Source: Ralstonia sp. 25mfcol4.1
GTDB taxonomy: Bacteria > Pseudomonadota > Gammaproteobacteria > Burkholderiales > Burkholderiaceae
DNA length: 64,000 nt
Direction of reading: 5' to 3'
Assembly: GCF_900104095.1 (NCBI RefSeq)
Contig: NZ_FNJO01000006.1
Coordinates: forward strand, 280,573 to 344,572
Below the pieces are notes generated by a model, which did not search any database, was not told where the DNA came from, and saw nothing but the letters and a program-made list of their open reading frames with translations. This document shows positions 1 through 8,127 of the stretch, in pieces. Position 1 is the first letter of the stretch, and every line of letters begins with the position of its first letter. Made by a program: the position numbers and the translations under genes.

Positions 1-126
1 CCGCTGATCGACGTGCAGGGCGTGTGGGAAGAGATCCCGGAGTCCACCATGCTGGTGGCACGGCGCGGCGATATCCAGCAGCGTTGTTTCACGCCCCGGT
101 TGCCGGATCAGGATTGGGCGCGGTGA
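1..126 (+). CDS. C-terminal fragment of an unidentified protein
   Basis: An open frame enters from the left edge and stops with TGA at 124-126, giving the last 41 residues of a protein. The fragment ends in a basic stretch (RRGDIQQRCF, then PDQDWAR). I do not recognise the family from this tail. It reads in the same direction as the following TetR gene, but a promoter and operator lie between them, so the two are probably separate transcripts. Confidence 0.5.
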   Translation, partial: PLIDVQGVWEEIPESTMLVARRGDIQQRCFTPRLPDQDWAR

Positions 127-156
127 CAGGCCCAGCGCAGAAGTACGCTGTCTCGG

Positions 157-178
157 AGACAGACCTGTCTACTATAAT
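157..178 (+). promoter_or_regulatory. TetR operator overlapping a -10 element
   Basis: A perfect inverted repeat AGACAG-AC-CTGTCT occupies 157-170 and is followed two bases later by a consensus -10 TATAAT at 173-178. The TetR start codon is 33 bases beyond. A repressor bound here would cover the spacer and block RNA polymerase, so autorepression by the adjacent TetR protein is the simplest reading. I see no good -35, which is common in GC-rich promoters. Confidence 0.65.
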
Positions 179-210
179 GGCAGCGTTTTCGCTGAACCTT
201 GTACCCCGCC

Positions 211-792
211 ATGGCCACCCCTTCCGCTCGCGACCGCATACTCGACACCGCCGCACGCCTGTTTTATCGCGATGGCTACCGTGCCACCGGCATCGACCGC
301 ATCATTGCCGAATCGGGCGTGGCCAAAATGTCGTTATATCGACACTTCGCCTCGAAGAACGATCTGATCTTCGAATACCTGCAGCGACGCCATGACTTCT
401 GGATGGACTGGTTTGAATCGAGCGTGCGACGCCGGCTGGCAGCGCGGCCCAATCTTGACGTAATGGCCGATACGCTGGGCGAATGGTTCGACGGCGAGGA
501 TTTTCGCGGCTGCGCCTTTATCAATATGGTGGCGGAGTCGGGCGGGGGTGCCGGTGACGACCCCCGGCTGTTGGAGCAGGCCGTGTCGCACAAGGCGTCG
601 TTGCAGGATTTTGTCCGGGTGATCGCCAAAGAACTGGGACTGGATCAGCCCGAGGCGGTCGCCGAAGAGGCGATTATCTGTATCGAGGGGATGATCGTGC
701 GCGCGCAGACCACCCATGATGCGGCTGTGGTGCGCGCGGGGCGGCACACGCTTGCCCGGCTGCACGCGGCATTTACCGGGTATGAGGACTGA
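211..792 (+). CDS. TetR/AcrR family transcriptional regulator
   Basis: A 193-residue repressor. The N-terminal 50 residues form the TetR helix-turn-helix (ILDTAARLFYRDGYRATGID, then SGVAKMSLYRHFASKNDLI). The rest is the ligand-binding and dimer domain with the pattern FRGCAFINMVAE, seen in the group related to YcdC/NemR-like sensors. The start is taken at ATG 211; a TTG four codons upstream is open but less likely. A palindromic operator over the -10 box upstream suggests autoregulation. The effector is unknown, and no obvious target gene is divergent from it; the methyltransferase gene that follows is convergent. Confidence 0.85.
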   Translation: MATPSARDRILDTAARLFYRDGYRATGIDRIIAESGVAKMSLYRHFASKNDLIFEYLQRRHDFWMDWFESSVRRRLAARPNLDVMADTLGEWFDGEDFRGCAFINMVAESGGGAGDDPRLLEQAVSHKASLQDFVRVIAKELGLDQPEAVAEEAIICIEGMIVRAQTTHDAAVVRAGRHTLARLHAAFTGYED

Positions 793-812
793 CGCCAGTC
801 CTCGTTGCATCG

Positions 813-1385
813 TTAGCCACGCCGGAAATACACCTCGGTACCCACCTCGCGCGAGGTTTCGTCGTGCACCATTTCAAAAATGGGGCTCAGCATTTGCCTG
901 ATGGTTTCGGCATCGCTCAGGCTGTGATGCTCCAACATGATTACCTGGGTATTTTCGAGATTCAGATGCGACAGAATCTCGACTTCGGACCCCTCGGTAT
1001 CGATTTTCACCAGGTCGCATGAAGGCAGGCCGCCGGCCGCCACACATTGGACGCGAATGGTCTGGTTTGTCATGCGCGCGCCTTTTGAGAATCCGCCCGT
1101 GACGAACATGTCCCCGACGTGAATGTCGTCCTCGCCCGTTTCAGCGCGAACGGCGCTGGGGGAAATATGGCACCAGGCGCCATCGACGTTTTCACGCAGC
1201 TTTTCCACGTTGAATGGCATTGGCTCATAGCAGAATACCGTGGCAGATGGCCATTCGCGGTGGGCCCGGAGTGCAAATGCGCCGATATTTGCGCCGATAT
1301 CGAGCACGGTGCGGGGCGTTATCCGAATCGGGACAACAAAATAGTCATTGACCTCGTCATGAAGCCATTGCGGAATCGTGCTCAT
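813..1385 (-). CDS. FkbM family methyltransferase
   Basis: A 190-residue class I SAM-dependent methyltransferase. Motif I is seen as TVLDIGANIGAFALRA near residues 27-42, an acidic/proline pair CYEPM follows, and the diagnostic FkbM segment LVKIDTEGSEVEIL lies near residues 125-138. FkbM enzymes usually O-methylate sugars or polyketide hydroxyls; the substrate here is unknown. It is at the short end for the family, with little sequence outside the fold. ATG at 1385 is preferred over an upstream TTG because a purine-rich AAAGGGG stretch lies about eight bases before it. It is convergent with the TetR gene, which ends 20 bases away. Confidence 0.8.
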   Translation of the reverse strand: MSTIPQWLHDEVNDYFVVPIRITPRTVLDIGANIGAFALRAHREWPSATVFCYEPMPFNVEKLRENVDGAWCHISPSAVRAETGEDDIHVGDMFVTGGFSKGARMTNQTIRVQCVAAGGLPSCDLVKIDTEGSEVEILSHLNLENTQVIMLEHHSLSDAETIRQMLSPIFEMVHDETSREVGTEVYFRRG

Positions 1386-1640
1386 TGTTTCGCGCCCCTT
1401 TTTTTGCAAGGTAAGGATGGGAAAAGCAGCGCGAATTATAGGAAAAATTCCAGCAGAAATCGCCGTGCGGTCATTAAGTGAATCGTATTTTCGTAAAACT
1501 GCGATTTGACAATAGAAAATCTACGAAATAATTATCGAAATATCTGACCGTCCTGGTGAAATTAACGCCTGCCGCGGGCATCACAAATCGTAACTTGCTG
1601 AAACACTGTTCTTACAGGTAAACCCTGAGATCAAGGTAAG

Positions 1641-2852
1641 ATGCCCACCGTGATTGCCGCGTGGCGCCCCCGCCGCAGGCAAGCCTTGGGATGTACGCCT
1701 GTGAACGCAGTGAACAACAATCAGCGGCGCACCGAAATCGACCTCATTCGCGGCATCGCGCTGCTCTTCATCGTGGTCGATCACGTCAACGGCAGTGTGC
1801 TGGCCGACTACACGATCCGGAATTTCCAGCTTTTCGACGCCGCCGAGGTGTTCGTCTTCCTGGCCGGCTGCTCGGCCGGCGCGGCCTATCTGGCCATGGA
1901 AGCGCGCGATGGCGCCAGCGCGGCGCGCAAGCGCCTGCGCCGCCGCAGCTGGGAGATCTACAAGGCGTTCGTGCTGACGGGCGTGCTGATGCTGCTGTTC
2001 GGCTTCCTGCTGGCGATGTGCAAGATTCCCGCGCCGGCCGTGCGCGCCACCGAGGCGCTCGATTTCATGGCCCAGCCGCTGGCCACGCTGCTGCAGGTCT
2101 TCGCGCTGGCGCGCCAGCCGTTCGTGTCCGATGTATTGCCCATGTACGCCGTGTTCATCGGCATTGCGCCGCTGGCCATCCGCTGGGCCCGCGCACAGCC
2201 GCTGGCGTTTATCTGCGGCAGTGTGGCGCTCTGGATCATGTCGCCCACGCTGCTGCCGCTGCTGCCCAGCAGCGAGCCGCGCGGCTGGAGCTTCAACCCG
2301 TTTGCCTGGCAACTGATGTTCGCCATGGGTCTGCTGGCGCGGCTGCGTCCCGATTTCATCCTGCCGCAGCAGACCATCGTGCGCCGGGCCTTTACGGCTG
2401 GCGCCGTGGTGGTGGCGCTGCTTTGCATGGCGGCCGCCTACCTGTGGATGCGTCCGCACCTGTATGAGTCGTGGCTGCCGGCGTGGGTCCCGACGATGGC
2501 GTTCCCGCTGCCCAAGCAGAGCCTGGCCGCGCTGCGCGTGGTCAGCTTCCTCGGTCTGGCGTGGCTGGTGTACCTGGCCGTGCGCGCCGGCTGGGTCGAG
2601 CGGCTGGCCCGCTTCATGGGTCCCGTCGTGCAGATCGGCCGCCACAGCCTGTTCTGCTTCGTGCTGGGTGCCGTGGTGTCGGTTGGCATCGAAGGTCTGA
2701 CCTATGGCCTGGCGGGTGGGCGTCCGACGCGGCCCGTGGCCCTGACGGGCGACATCATCGCGGTGGCGGTGCTGCTGCTGGTGGGCGGCTGGTATGGCCG
2801 ACGCAAGGAAGCCCGGAAGGTAGCGGCCAGGTCGGAGATGGTGTCGGCCTAG
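1641..2852 (+). CDS. OpgC-like membrane acyltransferase
   Basis: A 403-residue polytopic inner-membrane protein. It opens with the OpgC/acyltransferase-3 signature RRTEIDLIRGIALLFIVVDH, whose histidine is the presumed catalytic residue, followed by about ten hydrophobic helices and a basic C-terminal tail. OpgC proteins transfer succinyl groups to periplasmic glucans; the family also includes enzymes of unknown acyl acceptor. The gene stands alone, without opgG/opgH nearby. ATG 1641 has AAGG only four bases upstream; GTG 1701 is an alternative that would remove a non-conserved basic leader. Confidence 0.75.
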   Translation: MPTVIAAWRPRRRQALGCTPVNAVNNNQRRTEIDLIRGIALLFIVVDHVNGSVLADYTIRNFQLFDAAEVFVFLAGCSAGAAYLAMEARDGASAARKRLRRRSWEIYKAFVLTGVLMLLFGFLLAMCKIPAPAVRATEALDFMAQPLATLLQVFALARQPFVSDVLPMYAVFIGIAPLAIRWARAQPLAFICGSVALWIMSPTLLPLLPSSEPRGWSFNPFAWQLMFAMGLLARLRPDFILPQQTIVRRAFTAGAVVVALLCMAAAYLWMRPHLYESWLPAWVPTMAFPLPKQSLAALRVVSFLGLAWLVYLAVRAGWVERLARFMGPVVQIGRHSLFCFVLGAVVSVGIEGLTYGLAGGRPTRPVALTGDIIAVAVLLLVGGWYGRRKEARKVAARSEMVSA

Positions 2853-2867
2853 GCCCCATTTCGCTGA

Positions 2868-3749
2868 CTATGGCCGGGCCTGGCTCCGAACCCAGGCAAT
2901 GGCGCGCGCCAGATGCGGCGAGGTATCGCCGGCCCGGTAGCTCATGATCACGGGCGAGAGGAAGCCGGGGGCGTCGATGGGCACGTAGCGCACGTCGTCG
3001 CGATGCAGCCGCTGCACCGACGCCGGCACCAGCGTGATGCCCAGGCCCGCCGCCACCAGGCCCAGCGCGGTCTGCAGTTCGTTGGCCTCCTGCACCACAC
3101 GCGGTTGCAGACCCTGTGCGCGGAACAGCGATAACACGTGATCGGCGTAGCTGGGGCGTGGTCGGGCGGGATAGAGGATCAGCGGCTGGCGCGCCAGATT
3201 GGCCGCATCGAACGGCGCGGCCGGAGGCGGGGCGGTGACCGGCATGGCGGCAACCAGTGTCTCGGCCATCACCACCTGCTGGACGATGGCCGTGTCGTTG
3301 AAGGTGAGCCGGCCGAACGCCAGGTCGATACGGCCGGACTTGAGCGCCTCAAGCTGCTGGACCGTAATCATCTCCGTCAGGCCGACCTCCACCTCGCTGT
3401 CATCGCCGCGCAATTCGCGGATCAGCTCCGGCAGCACGCCATAAAGCACCGACGGCACAAAACCGATGCCGAACCAGCGTTTTTCGTTGCGGCCAATGCG
3501 GCGCGTGCCCTCCAGCGTTTCTTCCAGCCGCTGCGTCAGTTGCAGCGACTGCTCAAGCAGGAAGCGGCCAGCCTCGGTGAGCTTCAGGCCACGGCCCACG
3601 CGGTCGAACAGCGCCACGCCCACTTCTTCCTCGAACTGACGAATCTGCCGCGAGAGCGGCGGCTGGGCCATATGCAGCTTTTCTGCCGCACGCGTCACAT
3701 TCAGTTCCTGGGCGACGGTCTGGAAATAACGAAGGTGGCGGAGTTCCAT
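2868..3749 (-). CDS. catR: LysR regulator of the CatR/BenM group
   Basis: A 293-residue LysR-type activator. The winged helix-turn-helix is at residues 1-60 (MELRHLRYFQTVAQELNVTR, PPLSRQIRQFEEEVG), followed by a substrate-binding domain with the BenM/CatM-like GIGFVPSVLYGVLPELI. ATG 3749 fits the canonical MELRHLRYF start; an upstream frame extends but is not conserved in the family. It is divergent from catB, and the 121 bases between hold an ATAC-N7-GTAT site, the known recognition pattern of BenM/CatM. The expected inducer is cis,cis-muconate. Assignment as CatR rests on context plus sequence style. Confidence 0.75.
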   Translation of the reverse strand: MELRHLRYFQTVAQELNVTRAAEKLHMAQPPLSRQIRQFEEEVGVALFDRVGRGLKLTEAGRFLLEQSLQLTQRLEETLEGTRRIGRNEKRWFGIGFVPSVLYGVLPELIRELRGDDSEVEVGLTEMITVQQLEALKSGRIDLAFGRLTFNDTAIVQQVVMAETLVAAMPVTAPPPAAPFDAANLARQPLILYPARPRPSYADHVLSLFRAQGLQPRVVQEANELQTALGLVAAGLGITLVPASVQRLHRDDVRYVPIDAPGFLSPVIMSYRAGDTSPHLARAIAWVRSQARP

Positions 3750-3772
3750 GGCGGATGGGGTGAAAGGCGAAG

Positions 3773-3862
3773 CATACCCTGCAGGTATGGATCGAGACAT
3801 CTTCGGTCTTGGACGCCGGTACCGTCAAGGCCCATACTCGGTTCAACGCGTATTCGAGTATG
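3773..3862. promoter_or_regulatory. catB control region with two dyads
   Basis: Two inverted repeats lie between catR and catB. The first is CATACC-CTGCA-GGTATG (3773-3789), which contains exactly ATAC-N7-GTAT. The second is CATACTCG-N14-CGAGTATG (3833-3862). A plausible promoter is TTGGAC (3809-3814), 18 bases, CATACT (3833-3838). This puts the first dyad near -65 and the second over the -10 and transcription start, the usual two-site arrangement of a LysR activator. Confidence 0.65.
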
Positions 3863-3870
3863 GAAAAGGT

Positions 3871-4995
3871 ATGACTGCGACAATTTCTTCCATCGAGGCA
3901 ATTCTGGTCGACCTGCCGACCATCCGGGCCCACCAGCTGGCCATGGCCACGATGCAGCAGCAGACGCTGGTCATCGTGCGCCTGCGCTGCAGCGACGGCG
4001 TGGAGGGCATCGGCGAGGCCACCACCATCGGCGGGCTGTCGTATGGCGATGAAAGCCCCGAGGGCATCAAGCTGACGATCGACACCTACCTGGGCCCTGC
4101 GCTGGCTGGGGAGGACGCCACCAACGTGCACGGCGCCATGGCGCGCCTGAACAGGGTGGCGCGCGGCAACCGGTTCGCCAAGTCGGCGCTGGAGTCGGCC
4201 CTGCTCGACGCCCAGGGCAAGCGCCTGGGCGTGCCGCTGGTCACGTTGCTGGGCGGCGCCGTGCGCGACACGCTGCCGGTGCTCTGGACCCTGGCCAGCG
4301 GCGACACCGGCCGCGACATCGAGGAAGCCGAGCGTTTGCTGGAAGCGCGCCGGCACAACACATTCAAGCTCAAGATCGGCCGCCGCAGCGTGCGCGACGA
4401 CGTGGCGCACGTATCGGCCATCAAGCGCGCGCTGGGCGACCGTGCCCGCGTGACCGTGGACGTCAACCAGGCCTGGAACGAAGCCGATGCGGCGACCGGC
4501 ATCGCCATGCTGGAGGCCGCCGGCATCGATCTGGTCGAGCAGCCCACGCCGCGCGAGCATCGCACCGCGCTGGCGCGGCTGGCGGCGCGTTTCGTGGTGC
4601 CGATCATGGCCGACGAAGCGGTCACCGGCCCCGAGGACGCGATGGAACTGGCCCGCCTGGGCGCCGCCGACGTGTTCGCGCTGAAGATCGCCAAGTCGGG
4701 CGGCATCTTTGGCATGCTGCGCACGGCCGCCGTGGGCGACGCGGCCGGCATCGCGCTCTATGGCGGCACCATGCTGGAAGGCGCCGTGGGCACCATCGCC
4801 GCCGCGCACGGCTTCTGCACGCTGCCGCAACTGGCGTGGGGTACCGAGCTGTTCGGCCCGCTGCTGGTGAAGGACGACATCGTGGTGGAGCGCCCGGTGT
4901 TCAAGGACTTCGCGCTGCACCTGCCGAAGGGTCCGGGGCTGGGCCTGGCCATCGACGAAGACAAGCTGCGCCACTATCGCCGCAAGGCCGGCTGA
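3871..4995 (+). CDS. catB: Muconate cycloisomerase
   Basis: A 374-residue enolase-superfamily enzyme that lactonises cis,cis-muconate to muconolactone in the ortho (beta-ketoadipate) pathway. Visible catalytic elements are the KLK motif (K166, K168), metal ligands in VDVNQ (D197), VEQP (E223) and MADEA (D248), and the acid/base lysine in ALKIAKSGG (K272). These match the family positions within one residue. The start MTATISSIEAILVDLPTIR is typical; the ribosome site GGAAAAGG is very close to the ATG. It is followed by catC after 50 bases. No catA lies in the window, so catechol cleavage must be encoded elsewhere. Confidence 0.95.
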   Translation: MTATISSIEAILVDLPTIRAHQLAMATMQQQTLVIVRLRCSDGVEGIGEATTIGGLSYGDESPEGIKLTIDTYLGPALAGEDATNVHGAMARLNRVARGNRFAKSALESALLDAQGKRLGVPLVTLLGGAVRDTLPVLWTLASGDTGRDIEEAERLLEARRHNTFKLKIGRRSVRDDVAHVSAIKRALGDRARVTVDVNQAWNEADAATGIAMLEAAGIDLVEQPTPREHRTALARLAARFVVPIMADEAVTGPEDAMELARLGAADVFALKIAKSGGIFGMLRTAAVGDAAGIALYGGTMLEGAVGTIAAAHGFCTLPQLAWGTELFGPLLVKDDIVVERPVFKDFALHLPKGPGLGLAIDEDKLRHYRRKAG

Positions 4996-5045
4996 GCCGG
5001 CCACGCAAGCATTCCGATCAAGCCATCAATCCGGAGACACATCCC

Positions 5046-5324
5046 ATGTTGTTCCTTGTCAGGATGGACGTGCAGATCCCGCACGACCTGCCGGCCGCTA
5101 CGGCCGACGAGATCAAGGCCCGCGAAAAAGCCTACGCGCAGGACCTGCAGCGCCAGGGCAAGTGGCAGGCGCTGTATCGCGTGGTGGGCGAGTACGCCAA
5201 CTACAGCGTGTTCGATGTGGAATCGAACGACGAACTGCACACGCTGCTGGCCAGCCTGCCGCTGTTCCCGTACATGAAGATCCACGTCACGCCGCTGGCG
5301 AAGCACCCGTCGTCGATCCGCTGA
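5046..5324 (+). CDS. catC: Muconolactone delta-isomerase
   Basis: A 92-residue protein matching the normal length of CatC (about 96). It starts MLFLVRMDVQIPHDLP and carries the conserved EKAYAQDLQRQGKW segment and the C-terminal LFPYMKIHVTPLAKHPS. It converts muconolactone to the enol-lactone of beta-ketoadipate and forms a decamer in characterised members. It sits between catB and a periplasmic binding protein gene, all on one strand with short gaps, so it is very likely co-transcribed with catB. Confidence 0.95.
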   Translation: MLFLVRMDVQIPHDLPAATADEIKAREKAYAQDLQRQGKWQALYRVVGEYANYSVFDVESNDELHTLLASLPLFPYMKIHVTPLAKHPSSIR

Positions 5325-5353
5325 TCGGCAACCACAAAAGAAGGAACGGAGAC

Positions 5354-6346
5354 ATGAAGTCCTTGCTGCAACGGTCGGCCCGCATGCCGGCCGCTTTCGC
5401 CATTTCCGCATCGCTGCTGTTTGCCGCAGCCGCCCCGGCGCACGCCGCCTATCCCGACCATCCGATCCGCTGGGTGGTGCCGTTCCCCGCGGGCGGGGCG
5501 ATGGACAACATCGCGCGCACGCTGGGCGAAGACATGTCGAAGTCGCTGGGCCAGGCCATCGTGGTCGAGAACCGCCCCGGCGCCGGCGGCAATATCGGCG
5601 CCGAGATGGTGGCGCGCTCGCCGGCCGACGGCTACACGCTGATCATCGTGGCGAACGGCATGGCCGTGAATCCGGCGCTGTACGGCAAGCTCAGCTACGA
5701 CCCGATCAAGGACTTCGCGCCCGTGTCGCTGCTGGCCGTGGTGCCCAACGTGCTGGTCACCAGCAAGGCGAAGAATCCGCAGAAGACGGTGGCCGAGGTC
5801 ATCGCCAGCGCCAAGGCCAAGCCGGGCAAGTACACCTATGCGTCGGCCGGCAACGGCACGTCGATCCACCTGGCCGGCGAGCTGTTCACGTCGATGGCGC
5901 ATGTGGACCTGCTGCATATCCCGTACAAGGGATCGGGCCCGGCCATGACCGACCTGCTGGGCGGACAGGTGGACTACATGTTCGACAGCATCACGTCGGC
6001 CAAGCCCCATATCGACAGCGGCAAGCTGACCGCGATTGCGGTGACCACCAGCAAGCGGTCGTCCGCGCTGCCCAATGTGCCGACGGTGGCGGAGGCGGGC
6101 GTGCCCGGCTACGAGTTGTCGCCGTGGTTTGCCGCGTTCGTGCCGGCGAAGACCCCGCAGGCGGTGATCGACACGTTGAACCGCGCCATGCTGGAATCGC
6201 TGAAGAAGCCGTCCGTGCAGCAGCGTCTGGCCGGCATCGGCGCGGAGCCGATCGGCAGCACGCCGGCGCAGCTGAAGGACCACCTGGCCAAGGAAACGGT
6301 CAAGTGGGGCGCACTGATCCGCGAACGGGGCATCCACGCCGACTGA
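5354..6346 (+). CDS. Bug/TctC family periplasmic solute-binding protein
   Basis: A 330-residue exported protein with a signal peptide ending near AAAAPAHAAYPDH and the Bug-family signatures RWVVPFPAGGAMDNIART, VENRPGAGGNIGAE, NGTSIHLAGELF and IPYKGSGPAM. Such proteins bind carboxylates for tripartite tricarboxylate transport or act as free sensors. It follows catC by 29 bases with a GGAACGGA ribosome site, so it probably belongs to the cat operon. An aromatic or dicarboxylate ligand related to the pathway is a guess from position. No tctA/tctB membrane genes are nearby. Confidence 0.88.
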   Translation: MKSLLQRSARMPAAFAISASLLFAAAAPAHAAYPDHPIRWVVPFPAGGAMDNIARTLGEDMSKSLGQAIVVENRPGAGGNIGAEMVARSPADGYTLIIVANGMAVNPALYGKLSYDPIKDFAPVSLLAVVPNVLVTSKAKNPQKTVAEVIASAKAKPGKYTYASAGNGTSIHLAGELFTSMAHVDLLHIPYKGSGPAMTDLLGGQVDYMFDSITSAKPHIDSGKLTAIAVTTSKRSSALPNVPTVAEAGVPGYELSPWFAAFVPAKTPQAVIDTLNRAMLESLKKPSVQQRLAGIGAEPIGSTPAQLKDHLAKETVKWGALIRERGIHAD

Positions 6347-6446
6347 GCGGGCGGCGGCGACCGAACGCGGCCAGCAGAACTGGCCTGCTTGTTTCTCTCC
6401 TCGCCCATTGACGGTACAAACCGGCGAGGGGAGTTGGGCCCTGCCG

Positions 6447-7529
6447 CTAGGGCACGATCGTCAGGAACAGGTACGCCGCGAAGATCACCATGTGGACCAC
6501 GCCCTGGAGGATGGTCGTGCGGCCCATGCCGAGCGTCAGCGACGCCACGATCATCGTCAGGAACAGCAGCACCATTTCCTTGGCGCTCAGGCCAAGTTCC
6601 AGCGGCTGCCCGATGGTGATGAAGACGATGGCCACCGTCGGAATGGTCAGGCCGATACTCGCCAGGGCCGACCCCAGCGCCAGGTTCAGGCTGGTCTGGA
6701 TGCGGTCCGACCGGGCGGCGCGCAGCGCGGCAAGCCCCTCGGGCAGCAGCACCAGTGCCGCGATCACCACCCCCACCACCGCCGCCGGCAACCCGGCGTT
6801 CGCAACGGCTTTTTCCACCGACGGCGACAGCAGCTTGGCCAATGCCACCACGGCCACCAGGCAGACCACCAGCAGCACGCCGCTGGCCACCGCCACGCGC
6901 GTGGGCGGCGGCGGCGCATGCACGTTTTCGTCGTTGCTGCCGTCCACCAGGAAGTAGTCGCGATGCCGCACGGTCTGCACGAAGACGAAGCAGCCGTACA
7001 GCAGCAGCGACATCACGCCGGAGAACGCCAGCTGGGACGATGACAGGACCGGTCCCGGCGTGGTGCTGGTGAAGTTCGGCAGCACCATCGTCAGCCCGAG
7101 CAGGGTGACCAGGATGGCCATGGCCGCATTGGCGCCCGGCGCCTGGAAGGCCTGCTCGCGATGGTGCAGCGCGCCCACGAACAGGCAGATGCCGACAATG
7201 CCGTTGCAGATGATCATGACCGCCGCGAACACCGTGTCGCGCGCCAGGCCGGCTTTTTCCGGCCCGGATGACAGCATGACCGATACGATCAGCGCCACCT
7301 CGATCACGGTCACCGCAATGGCCAGCACCAGCGTGCCGAACGGTTCGCCAACCTTGTGCGCCACCACCTCGGCATGATGGACCGCGGAAAACACCGCACC
7401 GGCCAATGCGATCGACATCAGTGCGATCAGCCAAGGCTGCCCCGTCATTGCAAGTCCCAGGCCGAAGGCGGCCCAGGCGGCCAGCGGGGACCAGATGGTC
7501 CAGGCCGGCAGTTTGTTGGCAGTTGCCAT
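6447..7529 (-). CDS. chaA: ChaA-type cation/proton antiporter
   Basis: A 360-residue inner-membrane CaCA-family exchanger with about eleven hydrophobic helices. The two inverted alpha repeats are visible: GEPFGTLVLAIAVTVIEVAL in the first half and LPEGLAALRAARSDRIQTSL with NLALGSALASIGLTIP in the second, each carrying the conserved acidic residue. E. coli ChaA (366 residues) exchanges Na+, K+ or Ca2+ for protons at high pH. An acidic cytoplasmic loop (DGSNDENVHAPPPP) separates the halves. ATG 7529 has GGGAACAAG just upstream; an open extension to 7607 is not family-like. Confidence 0.85.
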   Translation of the reverse strand: MATANKLPAWTIWSPLAAWAAFGLGLAMTGQPWLIALMSIALAGAVFSAVHHAEVVAHKVGEPFGTLVLAIAVTVIEVALIVSVMLSSGPEKAGLARDTVFAAVMIICNGIVGICLFVGALHHREQAFQAPGANAAMAILVTLLGLTMVLPNFTSTTPGPVLSSSQLAFSGVMSLLLYGCFVFVQTVRHRDYFLVDGSNDENVHAPPPPTRVAVASGVLLVVCLVAVVALAKLLSPSVEKAVANAGLPAAVVGVVIAALVLLPEGLAALRAARSDRIQTSLNLALGSALASIGLTIPTVAIVFITIGQPLELGLSAKEMVLLFLTMIVASLTLGMGRTTILQGVVHMVIFAAYLFLTIVP

Positions 7530-7642
7530 GTCTTGTTCCCTTTGTTCTTGTGGCTCACAGGCGCGAGCGTGCACGCCGCGTGGCGCGGGCGCAAGAGGTT
7601 CAGGCAACGACGGCGCGCGGCAGTTCCCGACGCGTGCGCGGA

Positions 7643-7813
7643 TCAGTCGCGCGACGGTCCGCCGCGCGGCGCACCTGCGCCATCGTTGCGGCGTCCGGGG
7701 GGCAGCGGATCGGTGTCCCGCAGTGCCGGGTGATTTCGGTAGATCCAGCGGGCGGCGATGATGATCACCGCCAGAAACGCGAGCGCGTATCCGACAAACG
7801 AGACTGCATTCAT
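7643..7813 (-). CDS. Small single-pass membrane protein, hypothetical
   Basis: A 56-residue frame starting ATG 7813 and stopping TGA at 7645-7643. It reads MNAVSFVGYALAFLAVIIIAARW, one clear transmembrane helix of about 20 residues, then a short Pro/Arg/Gly-rich cytoplasmic tail ending GGPSRD. It lies 113 bases upstream of chaA on the same strand. The ribosome site is weak. The helix with a positive border and a hydrophilic tail is convincing as protein, but there is no recognised family. Confidence 0.5.
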   Translation of the reverse strand: MNAVSFVGYALAFLAVIIIAARWIYRNHPALRDTDPLPPGRRNDGAGAPRGGPSRD

Positions 7814-8127
7814 GTTCTGACCCAGGTTGATCCGGCTCTTCTGGCCGGTGGCCGGTCAGTATGGGTGCGGACCGGTAAGGCGCCCACCCTCAATCGGTGG
7901 GGCGCTGGAATCACCCAAATGCGGGGCGCGTCGGTCCGGGATCAGTGGTGTGGCGTCGGTCTCTTGCGTGCTCAACTTTGTCGACTTTCGACAAAATGTC
8001 GTGTATGGGCAACACATTGTCGCAATCGACATACATTAAGCGTGTCTTTTGGGAGTGGGGCTACAAACGAGAACCGTTATCACTTACATTCGTGGGCTTT
8101 GTCAGTTTCTTGTCACAAGGGAAGACC
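7814..8127. promoter_or_regulatory. Upstream region of the TonB receptor with nested TGTCG dyads
   Basis: No gene is seen here. A GC hairpin GCGCCCACC / GGTGGGGCGC spans 7880-7905. Then come TTTGTCGA-CTT-TCGACAAA (7977-7995), a perfect dyad, and TGTCG-CAAT-CGACA (8018-8031), another perfect dyad; a further ATGTCG (7996) mirrors CGACAT (8027-8032). This clustering of TGTCG half-sites in an otherwise GC-rich stretch suggests an operator array controlling the receptor. It does not resemble a Fur box (GATAATGATAATCATTATC). Confidence 0.55.

Noticed and set aside
1119..1481. + strand frame over the FkbM gene
   Set aside because: The opposite strand has SAM-binding and FkbM signatures, while this frame has none.
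7814..8127. Cobalamin riboswitch before the TonB receptor
   Set aside because: No B12-box-like sequence is seen, and the receptor is FecA-like, not BtuB-like. The dyads look like protein sites.
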